Assembly (NCBI RefSeq): GCF_024172165.1
Contig: NZ_JAMZEB010000002.1
Location: forward strand, 11,987,501 to 12,051,500
Direction of reading: 5' to 3'
Length of the DNA stretch: 64,000 nucleotides
Source: Nonomuraea thailandensis
GTDB taxonomy: Bacteria; Actinomycetota; Actinomycetes; Streptosporangiales; Streptosporangiaceae
Shown piece after piece: positions 53,594 through 61,218 of this stretch. Position 1 is the first letter of the stretch. Each line of letters opens with the position of its first letter. Made by a program: the position numbers and the translations under genes. The notes beneath the pieces were generated by a model. It searched no databases, was not told where the DNA came from, and saw only the letters and a program-made list of their open reading frames with translations.

Positions 53594-54940
53594 TTAGCCG
53601 GGTGACAGAGCGCGGCGGGAGTCCTCCAGGTCCGCCGTGAGCGGGCGGTCGGGCGCCGGGGCGTGCAGGGCGCGGAGGGCGGCGGTGCGTTCGCAGGCCA
53701 GGACGATCTCCAGCGGCTCGACGCAGCGCAGGGCGTGCCGGGCGGCCTGGGTGGCGAACCCCGCGTGGTCCTCCACGCCGCGCGAGATCGTCGCCGTGCC
53801 CGTGGTCACCGGGTTGGCCAGGTGGCGCAGGCCGGCCAGGGCGTCCTGGGCCACGTACTCGAGGATCAGCGCGCCCGAGGCGCCCGGCCGGTCGGCGAGG
53901 AACGGCAGGCGGGCGGTGTAGGCCGGGTCCATGAGCGTGGCCAGGCGGGCGATGCTGAGCTGGGCCGTCTGCACGAGCGCGGCCCGCAGCGCGTCGAGCG
54001 CCAGGGCCACGGGGGCGGAGTGGAAGTTGCCGTTGTGCCAGGCGAGGGAGGCGGCGAAGAGCGGGTTCTCGGTGGCCGCGTTGAGGTCGGTCTCGATCGT
54101 GGCGACGGCCCGGCCGAGGATGTCGAGGGCGGCGCCGTGCACCTGGGCGAAGGCGCGGAAGCCGTACGGGTCCTGGACCCGGGGGGTGGGCTCGTGGGCG
54201 AGCAGGCCGCGCAGCCGGGCGGCCACGGCGGCCTGGCCCGGTTGCGGGCGGGCCTCCTGCACGACGGCGGCCAGCGGCTCGGCCGAGGCGTCCACGGCGG
54301 TGAACGACAGCACGGCCACGTCCATGGCCGCGTCGAGGAGATGGCCGAGACGGTGACAGGCGAGGGCGGCGTCGGCGAGGGTGGCGGCGCCCGAGCTGAT
54401 GAACGGCAGCGCGTCGTCCGAGGTGAGGGGATGGCGGGGAGCGCCCTGGAACGCCGTGGGGGAGGCGTCCGCGGGCGGCGCCGGGTCGTGGCGCCAGGGG
54501 AGCTCGCCCAGGAGGCACAGGGCCGTGGTGGCCAGGGCGGTCAGGTCGCCGGTGCCGATGGCGCCGTACGTGTGCAGGGGCGGGGTGTAGCCGTGGTTGA
54601 TCGCGCGCGCCAGCGCCAGGCACACGGCCGGGTCCACGCCGGAGCCGCCCGAGAGGAGCTGGTTGAGCCGGACCACCAGCATGGCCCTGGCACGGGCGGG
54701 CGGGACGGGCGGCCCGGCGGCGATCGCGTGGCTGCGCAGGAGGTCGAGGCCCGCGCCCGCCACCACGACGTCGCGGTTGGCGCCCACGCCGGTGCTCCTG
54801 CCGTACACGGGGCCGGTCAGCTCCCTGGCGGTGGCCCACGCGGCCCGGGCGCGATCGAGGGAGGCGATCGTGACCCGGGCCCCGCCGTACGCGGCCTCGT
54901 GGACCTGCGCGCAGGTCAGGCCGGCGCCGTCGAGCTCCAC
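53594..54940 (-). CDS. HAL/PAL-like aromatic amino acid lyase with non-canonical MIO site
   Basis: About 448 residues. VYGRSTGVGANRDVVV holds the active-site Tyr region, LLRSHAIAAG, RLNQLLSGGSGVDP and the core segment TYGAIGTGDLTALATTAL are HAL-like, and QDPYGFRAFAQVHGA is the conserved mid-domain motif. In classical members the core reads G-S-x-G-A-S-G-D-L, where Ala-Ser-Gly cyclises to MIO; here it is G-A-I-G-T-G-D-L (Gly129-Thr130-Gly131), one residue shorter and without the Ser. The protein is also a little shorter than HutH (about 510). It may be an inactive or mechanistically different lyase. Start GTG 54940 is approximate. Confidence 0.82.
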   Translation of the reverse strand: MELDGAGLTCAQVHEAAYGGARVTIASLDRARAAWATARELTGPVYGRSTGVGANRDVVVAGAGLDLLRSHAIAAGPPVPPARARAMLVVRLNQLLSGGSGVDPAVCLALARAINHGYTPPLHTYGAIGTGDLTALATTALCLLGELPWRHDPAPPADASPTAFQGAPRHPLTSDDALPFISSGAATLADAALACHRLGHLLDAAMDVAVLSFTAVDASAEPLAAVVQEARPQPGQAAVAARLRGLLAHEPTPRVQDPYGFRAFAQVHGAALDILGRAVATIETDLNAATENPLFAASLAWHNGNFHSAPVALALDALRAALVQTAQLSIARLATLMDPAYTARLPFLADRPGASGALILEYVAQDALAGLRHLANPVTTGTATISRGVEDHAGFATQAARHALRCVEPLEIVLACERTAALRALHAPAPDRPLTADLEDSRRALSPG

Positions 54941-54948
54941 GGGGAGGG

Positions 54949-55329
54949 TCAGTCCTTGTCGGGGATGAGCAGGCCGAGCAGCCAGCTCACCAGGCTGACG
55001 ATGACCGCGCCCCAGAACGCCGCCGGGTAGAAGTTGTCCACGTGGAACGGGATGTCGAGCTCGCCGGCGATCCAGCTCGTCAGGTAGAGCATGGCCGCGT
55101 TGATCACGAGGAGGAACAGGCCCAGGGTCAGCACGATCACCGCGCAGCCGAGTGCCTTCACGATGGGCTTGACGATGGCGTTGACGATGCCGAAGATCAG
55201 CGCCACGAGCAGCAGGACGCCCCAGTACCTGGCCGAGTTGGTGGGAGCGTCGACGTCGATGCCGTCGATGAACTGGATGGCCACCCAGAGTGCCACCGCG
55301 GCGGCGAGGGTTCTGATGATGAATCTCAC
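54949..55329 (-). CDS. Phage-holin-4-2 family membrane protein
   Basis: 126 residues, four hydrophobic helices (about 1-20, 38-57, 64-88, 103-122). IRTLAAAVALWVAIQFIDGI and FGIVNAIVKPIVKAL are the marks of the actinobacterial holin-4-2 (DUF) membrane proteins, which despite the name are chromosomal and not phage-linked. GTG start with GGGAGG upstream. The lyase gene follows 8 nt later on the same strand. Confidence 0.85.
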   Translation of the reverse strand: MRFIIRTLAAAVALWVAIQFIDGIDVDAPTNSARYWGVLLLVALIFGIVNAIVKPIVKALGCAVIVLTLGLFLLVINAAMLYLTSWIAGELDIPFHVDNFYPAAFWGAVIVSLVSWLLGLLIPDKD

Positions 55330-55461
55330 GCTGATTGATCCTCCCACTTGAGATCGGCGCTCGATAGAGGGCGCAGTCACAACGATGCCCGGCCGTCACT
55401 GTGCGTAGTCCCGGTTATCGGCGCGCCAACCGGGGAACAGGCGTGCAGGGGAGGAAGCGAA

Positions 55462-55737
55462 ATGGACGCGAACGGGCTCGAGTCGCTGCCGGCCGACGAG
55501 TTGCACGAGCGAGCGGTGCGGTATGCCGTACGGCATGGGGACCTGGGGTTCCTGTGGGAGCTGCTGAAGGTGATCCCGGCCGCCGAGGCCGCCAGCGGTC
55601 ACGCCAACGAGACCGCCAACGACCTCAGCAAGGTCTCCGCGCTGCTCAGCGACGCCATCGCGGCGGGCGAGGGCAAGCTGGGCGAGGCCTTGCGGCCGGT
55701 GTACCTCGACTACCTGCGCAAGCATCCCGACGCCTGA
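55462..55737 (+). CDS. Conserved hypothetical protein, 91 aa
   Basis: Small, helical and acidic: MDANGLESLPADELHERAV, ARYAVRHGDLGFLWELLKVIP-like segment, and a C-terminal LGEALRPVYLDYLRKHPDA. GAGGAAG 7 nt upstream of the ATG supports the start. It looks like short conserved actinobacterial proteins of unknown role; no signal peptide, metal site or membrane helix. Confidence 0.7.
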   Translation: MDANGLESLPADELHERAVRYAVRHGDLGFLWELLKVIPAAEAASGHANETANDLSKVSALLSDAIAAGEGKLGEALRPVYLDYLRKHPDA

Positions 55738-55873
55738 GCCGGGGCCCCGGCCAGGCGGGGCCAGGCAGGACCCAGGGCCGGACAGGGCCCGGGCCGGACA
55801 GGCTCAGGGCCAAGGTCAGGCAGGGCCGGGTGTGGCCGCGCCGGGGCCGGGGTGTGGCCCGGGCCGAGGCGGG
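55738..55873. repeat. GC-rich degenerate repeat tract between convergent genes
   Basis: 136 bp, almost entirely G and C, of variations on GGGCCGGACAGG and CAGGCRGGGCC. It separates the converging 91-aa gene and apbE. No open frame of interest; it could form several competing hairpins and act as terminator. Confidence 0.5.
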
Positions 55874-56677
55874 TCAGCCGGCGAGGCGGGCCTGGGGGCA
55901 GCTGTGGCCGAGGAAGCCGGGCGTGGTGAGCTCCTGGCCGTCCCGGGTGACGATCATCGTCTCGTACGGCCCCGACTCCGCGAGGTCGGCGGCGAAGCGG
56001 CGACCCCTGGCGGGCCCCATGGCGTAGATGGCGGTGGCGTAGCCGTCGGCCATGCCGAGGTCAGGGCCGATCACGGTGACCGAGCCGAGCCCCTCGGCGA
56101 CCTGCCCCGTGTGCGGGTCGACGACGGACGAGCCGCCCGAGGTGGCGATGCCCAGGTCGTGGGCGAAGACGACCTTGCGGACGACGTCGGTGCGCGGGTC
56201 GCGGATGCCCACGCGCCAGCGCCTGCCCGGCGCGGAGGAGCCGCGCACCCTGACGTCGTTGCCCGCGGTGATGCGGTGGTCGCCGGCCCCGGCGTTGGAC
56301 AGGGCCCGCGACAGGCGCTCCAGCGCCCAGCCCTTGATGTAGCCCGACGGGTCGATCACGCCGCCGATGCGGGGCTCGAACCAGCCGCCGGTGGCCTCGC
56401 TGAGCTCGTCGCAGCGGTGCAGGACCTCGATGAGCTCCGGGACCTGCCTGATCGTCCCGCCGCGGTTGAGCCGGGCGATCTGGCTGTCGGGGCCGGCCGG
56501 GCCGAAGGTGTCGTCCACCCACCTCAGCCAGGCGAACGCGTCATCGAGCAGGGGGGTCAGCTCACGAGCAGGCAGTGCCGTGCGGATGTCCACGCTGACC
56601 GGCCTGCCCATGATCATCTCGACACGGGCGCTGCCGGGGAACGTCGTCGCGGACCGGGCGATCTGAGAAGTCGTCAC
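55874..56677 (-). CDS. apbE: FAD:protein FMN transferase (ApbE family)
   Basis: 267 residues. MGRPVSVDI near the start, GVIDPSGYIKGWALERLSRAL (flavin-binding), GGSSVVDPHTGQ and MADGYATAIYAMG (the metal-binding ADxxAT-like motif) are ApbE landmarks. ApbE enzymes covalently attach FMN to a Thr in partner flavoproteins. No such FMN-binding partner gene is adjacent; instead a membrane protein with a reductase-like tail precedes it on the same strand, suggesting a small electron-transfer module. Confidence 0.9.
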   Translation of the reverse strand: MTTSQIARSATTFPGSARVEMIMGRPVSVDIRTALPARELTPLLDDAFAWLRWVDDTFGPAGPDSQIARLNRGGTIRQVPELIEVLHRCDELSEATGGWFEPRIGGVIDPSGYIKGWALERLSRALSNAGAGDHRITAGNDVRVRGSSAPGRRWRVGIRDPRTDVVRKVVFAHDLGIATSGGSSVVDPHTGQVAEGLGSVTVIGPDLGMADGYATAIYAMGPARGRRFAADLAESGPYETMIVTRDGQELTTPGFLGHSCPQARLAG

Positions 56678-56713
56678 CTTGCCTCCTTGTCCTGGTATCC
56701 ACGCTGTCAGGTG

Positions 56714-56732
56714 AGGCGTATGGTGAGCCTAA
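56714..56732 (-). promoter_or_regulatory. Weak iron-box-like half site before apbE
   Basis: On the minus strand TTAGGCTCACC resembles one half of the iron box found at 1.2 kb, but the other half is poor. It lies about 40-55 nt upstream of apbE, overlapping the end of the previous gene. Confidence 0.25.
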
Positions 56733-57454
56733 ACCTTTTGCCCTGATTTGAAATGAATCTGTGACTTGGGGATGGCAAGGCGTGACAACGCGCCCCCCAC
56801 GTACCGCTTGAACCGCCGCGGACCCGCCACGACCACCTCGCGCTCGGCGATGTCGGGGATCTCGCGGCTCAGGCCGGAGGCGCTCACACGCTCCTTGACC
56901 CGCGGGTCGTGCTCGTCGCCCACCACGAGGATGAGGCCGTAACTCCGCTCCAGGTCGCGCAGCTCGTCGGTGGCGCGCTCGGCGCGGTAGACGGCCACGG
57001 TGTCCGTCGCGCCGGCCAGGCGCTCGCGTAGCGAGCCCGGGTCGAGCCCGGTCGCGATCAGCAGGGCCGGCCTCGTGCCGTGGGGAACCCGGTGACTCCA
57101 GACGGCCATCACCGCCGCCATGGCGTAGAGCAGCAGCGAGCCCACCCGGCTCAGGCTGGTCACGTGGGCGGTGGAGCTGAACTGGTGCGCCACCAGCAGC
57201 GCGCCCGCGAGGTAGCCGCCGAGCCGCAGGCGCTGCCTGGCCTCCTCGGTGCGCAGGTAGTCGGCGGCCTTGACGCTGAGGAAGCCCAGCGCCACGAGCA
57301 GCGCCGCCGCCGTGACAGCGGCGGGGGACCAGGGGTAACCGAAACCAGGCCCGATCGCGCCGAACTCGGCCACCGCGACCCCGCTCCAGAAGAGGATCGG
57401 GCCCTGACGAACATTCACCTCGCTAGCCATGACCTCACGATGCTGAACGAACAT
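56729..57454 (-). CDS. Membrane protein with C-terminal ferredoxin-reductase-like NAD-binding segment
   Basis: 241 residues. Four hydrophobic helices (about 20-130) are followed by a soluble tail: ALLIATGLDPGSLRERL, RDLERSYGLILVVGDEHDPRV, LSREIPDIAEREVVVAGPRRFKRYVGGALSRLAIPKSQIHFKSG. The tail resembles the NAD-binding half of ferredoxin-NADP/ferric reductases (their PDIAER-VYVCGPPGM and final QIH blocks), but the cysteine of the CGPP motif is replaced (VAGPRR). Start chosen at ATG 57454 because CAGGA is 8 nt upstream; ATG 57430 is possible. It is followed 51 nt later by apbE. Confidence 0.68.
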   Translation of the reverse strand: MFVQHREVMASEVNVRQGPILFWSGVAVAEFGAIGPGFGYPWSPAAVTAAALLVALGFLSVKAADYLRTEEARQRLRLGGYLAGALLVAHQFSSTAHVTSLSRVGSLLLYAMAAVMAVWSHRVPHGTRPALLIATGLDPGSLRERLAGATDTVAVYRAERATDELRDLERSYGLILVVGDEHDPRVKERVSASGLSREIPDIAEREVVVAGPRRFKRYVGGALSRLAIPKSQIHFKSGQKV

Positions 57455-57481
57455 TAAAGGTTCCTGAGTAGGGTCTGAAAC

Positions 57482-57874
57482 ATGGCTAACGTACGTGTCG
57501 AGCGGACTGAAGAGGGCGGATTCCGGGCCACCAACGCCCGTGGTGCCGAGGTGCTCATCGGAGGCGGTGACGAGGACGGGGTGTTCACCCCCGTCGAGTT
57601 GCTGCTGGCGGCGGTGGGCGGGTGCAACATCGTGACCGTCGAGCCGCTCACCGCCAAGCGCGGGCATCGGCTGGTGCGGCTGGCGATGACGGTGCAGGCG
57701 GAGAAGGTCGAGCAGAACAAGCTGGGCCCGGTGACGATCACGTACGACGTGGAGCTGCCGTCCGAGGAGGCCGACGAGGTGTTCAGGGCGGTGGCCGGTC
57801 GGGTGCACGAGAAGTACTGCACGGTGAGCCGGTCGCTGGAGGAGGGCACTGAGGTGCGGTTGGAGCTTCCGTAG
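57482..57874 (+). CDS. OsmC family protein
   Basis: 130 residues. The two conserved cysteines of peroxidase-type OsmC proteins are present: LAAVGGCNIVTVEPL and VHEKYCTVSRSL. The family reduces organic hydroperoxides. The ATG is 7 nt after TAGGGT, so it is probably leaderless. It is divergent from the membrane/reductase-like gene, 27 nt apart. Confidence 0.88.
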   Translation: MANVRVERTEEGGFRATNARGAEVLIGGGDEDGVFTPVELLLAAVGGCNIVTVEPLTAKRGHRLVRLAMTVQAEKVEQNKLGPVTITYDVELPSEEADEVFRAVAGRVHEKYCTVSRSLEEGTEVRLELP

Positions 57875-58023
57875 GCGGATAAGACAGATATTCGACCCCG
57901 TTATGACGCGAGCGTTGCATTCGTCTCGGTAGCGTTGTAGCAGGTCAGGAGCTCAGGCGACTGGCCGGAGGACCTTCACCGATGCGGACGCGGAGGGGGA
58001 CCGCGGTTCGCAAGTGCGGGACC

Positions 58024-58105
58024 GCCGGCGCTTTTGGGGGAAAGCGCCGGCCTGGACCGCCAGTGATCGGGCCGGGCAGCTTTGGGGGAACTGCCCGGCC
58101 CGATC
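58024..58105 (-). ncRNA. Twin-hairpin RNA with C-rich loops (6C-like candidate)
   Basis: Two perfect hairpins lie side by side: 11-bp stem 58024-58051 and 15-bp stem 58065-58105. Their loops are near-identical, TTTGGGGGAA on the plus strand, that is CCCCC on the minus strand. Two stem-loops each with a C-run in the loop is the description of the actinobacterial 6C small RNA (B11 in mycobacteria); here the run is five Cs. On the plus strand they could instead be terminators of the OsmC gene. Confidence 0.45.
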
Positions 58106-58125
58106 CATGCGTATCCTCCGGTTAC

Positions 58126-59052
58126 GTGAAGAAAGTTCTCATCGACTGCGACCCCGGCATCGACGACGCCCTCGCCCTCGCCCTGGCGGCCGGATCCGCC
58201 GACTCCCTCGACCTCGTCGGCGTCACCACCGTCGGCGGCAACGTCGATCTGGAGCTGACCACCGCGAACGCGCTGGCGCTGCGCGACTTCCTCCACCTGG
58301 GCGACGTGCCCGTGACGCCGGGCAGCGCGGGCGCGCTGCTGCGCCGCACGGTCAGGGCCACCGCCGTGCACGGCACCACCGGGCTCGGGGACGTGGTGCT
58401 GCCCACGCCGGCGCGGGGCCCGTCCGAGGGGCACGCGGTCGACTTCATCGTGGAGACGCTCAGGGCCGCCCCCGGCGAGATCACGCTGGTGGCCGTGGGC
58501 CCGCTGTCGAACCTCGCCCTCGCCGTACGCCGCGAGCCGCGCGTCGTGGAGTGGGCCCGCGACCTGGTCATCATGGGCGGCTCCTACACCCGCGGCAACC
58601 ACAACCCGGCGGCCGAGTTCAACATGCTGGCCGACCCCGAGGCGGCGGCGATCGTGTTCGAGGCCGGGTGGACGGTCACGATGCTCGGGCTCGACGTGAC
58701 GCTGAAGGCCGTGGTCAACTCCGGGGTGCTGGACCGGATGCGGCCGCTCGGCCGGCTGGCCGACCTGCTGGTGCCGGCCGCGCAGTTCTACGGGGCGGTG
58801 ACGGCGGAGGGCGGCCCGGCCATCCACGACGCGTGCGCGGTGGCGTACGTGCTCGATCCGACGCTGTTCACCTGCGTGCCGGCCGTGGTGAACGTGGAGA
58901 CCGCCGGGGAGTTCACCCGGGGCATGACCGTGACCGACTTCAGGGTGGCGGGCCGCGAGACGAACGCGCTGGTGGCGACGTCCGTGGACGTGCCCGCGTT
59001 CTGGGACCTGGTGATCGGGGCGTACGAGAAGCTGGCCACCCGGCTGGGGTGA
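58126..59052 (+). CDS. Nucleoside hydrolase (IunH family)
   Basis: 308 residues. The calcium-binding motif DCDPGIDDA (Asp7, Asp9, Asp13, Asp14) opens the protein; LVAVGPLSNLALA, IMGGSY, NPAAEFNMLADPEAA and IHDACAVAYVLDP complete the family pattern. It cleaves ribonucleosides to base and ribose. The GTG start lies 8 nt after TATCCT, so a leaderless message is possible; the twin-hairpin element ends 20 bp upstream. tRNA-Lys follows. Confidence 0.94.
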   Translation: MKKVLIDCDPGIDDALALALAAGSADSLDLVGVTTVGGNVDLELTTANALALRDFLHLGDVPVTPGSAGALLRRTVRATAVHGTTGLGDVVLPTPARGPSEGHAVDFIVETLRAAPGEITLVAVGPLSNLALAVRREPRVVEWARDLVIMGGSYTRGNHNPAAEFNMLADPEAAAIVFEAGWTVTMLGLDVTLKAVVNSGVLDRMRPLGRLADLLVPAAQFYGAVTAEGGPAIHDACAVAYVLDPTLFTCVPAVVNVETAGEFTRGMTVTDFRVAGRETNALVATSVDVPAFWDLVIGAYEKLATRLG

Positions 59053-59096
59053 CCCGGCGCGACCACTGCCCGGCGGCTGATAGAGTTTCCCTTGTT

Positions 59097-59173
59097 GCGC
59101 CGCTAGCTCAGTTGGTCAGAGCAGCTGACTCTTAATCAGCGGGTCCGGGGTTCGAGTCCCTGGCGGCGCACCA
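59097..59173 (+). tRNA. tRNA-Lys (anticodon CTT)
   Basis: Acceptor stem GCGCCGC/GCGGCGC (59097-59103 and 59163-59169), discriminator A and encoded CCA. D-arm GCTC/GAGC, anticodon stem GCTGA/TCAGC with loop CTCTTAA (anticodon CTT at 59131-59133), and T-arm with TTCGAGT. All invariant positions seen are consistent with a functional tRNA-Lys. Confidence 0.97.
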
Positions 59174-59181
59174 CCACTGAC

Positions 59182-59209
59182 AAGGGCACCGTCCGGCGAC
59201 GGTGCCCTT
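59182..59209 (+). terminator. Terminator after tRNA-Lys
   Basis: A 12-bp perfect stem AAGGGCACCGTC/GACGGTGCCCTT with loop CGGC, 8 nt after the tRNA CCA end. It may also serve the convergent secreted-protein gene. Confidence 0.8.
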
Positions 59210-59220
59210 CGTCGTTCCGC

Positions 59221-59556
59221 TCAGGCGGGCCGCTCGTCCACGCCGACGGCCCCGACCCCGCTGGTGAAGATGCCGCCGCAGTAACCCTGCGACTGCCCGT
59301 AGCCGCCCGGCGGGAGCGTCACCCACTCGCCCACCACGTCGGGCGCCCTGCCGCAGACCACCACGGCCCGGAAGATCCACGTCTGGCCCGTGGGGTTGCT
59401 GCAGGCGGCGATGCCGAGGTCGTTGTCGTTGGCGTGCACGTAGGTGTCGCACCGCAGCACCGTGGCCGCCGCCGACGCCGAGGTCGGCAGCCCCGCCGAC
59501 GTGAGCGCGAAGGCCGCTCCGGTCGCCGCCGCCGCGATGTGTGATCTTGCGATCAT
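59221..59556 (-). CDS. Small secreted protein with four cysteines
   Basis: 111 residues. ATG 59556 has GGGAGGGG upstream and opens a Sec signal peptide (cleavage near SASA-AATV). The mature 80 residues have four cysteines (LRCDTY, AACSNPTGQ, VVCGRAP, GYCGG), probably two disulfides, and no known domain I recognise. Short exported proteins of this type are common in actinomycetes; function unknown. Confidence 0.72.
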   Translation of the reverse strand: MIARSHIAAAATGAAFALTSAGLPTSASAAATVLRCDTYVHANDNDLGIAACSNPTGQTWIFRAVVVCGRAPDVVGEWVTLPPGGYGQSQGYCGGIFTSGVGAVGVDERPA

Positions 59557-59620
59557 TGCCCCTCCCGAAGTCACTGTGCGTGGTCGAGCGTACGCAAGAA
59601 GTGGCGACGGGAAAAGCGGA

Positions 59621-60487
59621 TTACGACTCCTGGAGCCGGCGGATCATCGCCTGCTTGGCCGTGGCGAACTCCTCGTCCGTGAGCACCCCCGAGTGATGTA
59701 ACCGGCCCAGCTCGGCCAGGCGGCGCAGGACCGCGTCGTGCACGTCGTCGGCGACCGGCGGGGGAGCGGCTGGGGGCAGCTCGGGCTGCTCGTTCGGCAG
59801 GCGGGCCAGCACGGCGGCGGCGACCAGGGCCGTCGCGCCGCCGAAGCGCTGGATGCCCCAGGACACGCAGCGCAGGTCCTTCTGCGGCGGCCTGGCGCTC
59901 GGCGCCTCGCCCTTGATCCGGAACCGCAGCGTGCCGTGCCCCATGCCGGACTGCGGCTTCCACTCCACGCCGGACACATCGGACAGCGGGAACTCCTGCG
60001 GGCCCGCCTTCTCCTTCTCCGAGCTCGCCCATCCGGTCCACTCCAGCCGGACGCGCTCGCCGTCGAAGAGCACCGCGCCGTCGCCGGCCGTGGCCGAGAT
60101 CGGCACGTCAGGAACGGGCAGGAGGTAGTCGTCGCAGGGGCCGCCCGGCGTCTGGTGGACGGCCATGGTGTCGCGGATCTCGTCGGCGAAGTATTCGGCC
60201 GCGCCCGCCCGGGCCTTCGGCACGGCCAGCCGGTACGGGTCGGCGGGCGGCCCCAGCGCCCCGGCGGCCACGTCGAACAGCGCGTCAGCCCCCTTGCGCA
60301 GCCGCAGGCGGAGGTGGCCGCCCTTGCGCGCGGGCTCGAAGGCCACGCCGGCGATCGCCTCCAGCGGCACGCGCACCTCGCCCAGTGCCCGGCGCAGCTC
60401 CTCGATGTCCTTGTCGCTGCCGGGGACGATCCGCAGCATTTCCCCATTGAACGTCCATGACCCGTCTGGGACAGCGATCTCGGCCAT
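59621..60487 (-). CDS. DUF4429 / SHOCT domain protein
   Basis: 288 residues. Two related DUF4429 modules (about 1-80, DGSWTFNGEMLRIVPG...; and about 130-215, GDGAVLFDGERVRLEWTG...) share a W/F-x-G-x-x-V/L-x-I/L pattern. The C-terminus is a SHOCT helix pair (LRRLAELGRLHHSGVLTDEEFATAKQAMIRRL). SHOCT domains often tether proteins to partners or membranes. Biochemical role unknown. Confidence 0.87.
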   Translation of the reverse strand: MAEIAVPDGSWTFNGEMLRIVPGSDKDIEELRRALGEVRVPLEAIAGVAFEPARKGGHLRLRLRKGADALFDVAAGALGPPADPYRLAVPKARAGAAEYFADEIRDTMAVHQTPGGPCDDYLLPVPDVPISATAGDGAVLFDGERVRLEWTGWASSEKEKAGPQEFPLSDVSGVEWKPQSGMGHGTLRFRIKGEAPSARPPQKDLRCVSWGIQRFGGATALVAAAVLARLPNEQPELPPAAPPPVADDVHDAVLRRLAELGRLHHSGVLTDEEFATAKQAMIRRLQES

Positions 60488-60536
60488 ATTCTCAGCCTAG
60501 GACACGCTCGCGGCACCACCCATGCGAAGGAGCGGG

Positions 60537-61121
60537 ATGCAGATCTTCACGAGCTGGCCGTCCTGGGCGCACGCGGAAGGCCCGCTGACCCGGGCGCTCC
60601 CGGCGTCCACCGTGGCCTCCCTGCGCGACGCTGTCGCGTTCGCCCGGCGCATGCACGGGGTGCAGCAGCGGCCGACCGGCAGGCCGTACGTCGAGCACCT
60701 GCTGGAGGCGCTGGAGGTGGCGGTCGTCGGCGCGGAGCTGAGCGACCGGGAGGTGCTGGTGGCCACCGTGCTGCACGACGTGCTGGAGGACACGCCGTGC
60801 ACCGAGGGCGAGGTCGCGCGGCGCTTCGGACCCGAGGTCGCCGCGCTCGTGCGGTGGGTGACCAAGCCGGGTGGCGGCTCGAAGGCCGACTACCTGGCCT
60901 CGCTGCTCAAGGCGCCGCCGCGGGCCGTGCTGGTGAAGCTGTCGGACCGGGTCAGCAACGTGCAGGAGCTGCAGCGGATGGCGTGGCGGTTCCAGCGGCG
61001 CTACTACCTGGAGACCGTGGCGCACATCATGCCGCTGGCCGGGGCGCACCCGTGGTTCGCGCAGTGGTTCGGCGAGTGGCGGGGGAGGTGGCGGCGCGTC
61101 GAGCGCTGGCCCGCCTCCTGA
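60537..61121 (+). CDS. HD domain protein, (p)ppGpp-hydrolase-like
   Basis: 194 residues. YVEHLLEAL (His54), VATVLHDVLEDTPCTE (His80-Asp81, Glu84-Asp85) and VKLSDRVSNVQEL (Asp137) reproduce the H...HD...ED...D pattern of the RelA/SpoT hydrolase domain, with the same KL-DR--N block. There is no synthetase, TGS or ACT domain, so it resembles small alarmone hydrolases (MESH1/SAH). ATG 60537 has GAAGGAG at 4 nt. The alarmone role is inference; other nucleotide substrates are possible. Confidence 0.83.
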   Translation: MQIFTSWPSWAHAEGPLTRALPASTVASLRDAVAFARRMHGVQQRPTGRPYVEHLLEALEVAVVGAELSDREVLVATVLHDVLEDTPCTEGEVARRFGPEVAALVRWVTKPGGGSKADYLASLLKAPPRAVLVKLSDRVSNVQELQRMAWRFQRRYYLETVAHIMPLAGAHPWFAQWFGEWRGRWRRVERWPAS

Positions 61122-61191
61122 GCGGCCGCGTTCCGCCCGCGCCGGTCTCCTGAGCGCCCACGTCATGCCCGCGCCGGTCTCCTGAGCGCCC
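61112..61191. repeat. Direct repeat spanning a stop codon, 32-bp period
   Basis: A 25-nt segment is perfectly repeated at 61135-61159 and 61167-61191, each containing GGTCTCCTGAGCG; a partial third copy (CCTCCTGAGCG) covers the TGA of the HD-protein gene at 61119. Between convergent genes. Confidence 0.85.
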
Positions 61192-61218
61192 GCCTCCTGG
61201 ACGTGCCCGCCTCCTGGA

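Noticed and set aside
54949..55329. Phage holin annotation as a sign of a prophage
   Set aside because: The holin-4-2 family is chromosomal in actinobacteria and no endolysin, integrase, capsid or tail gene is nearby.
56714..56732. Full iron box controlling apbE
   Set aside because: Only one half matches the 1.2-kb iron box; the second half is poor, so it is kept as a weak half site only.
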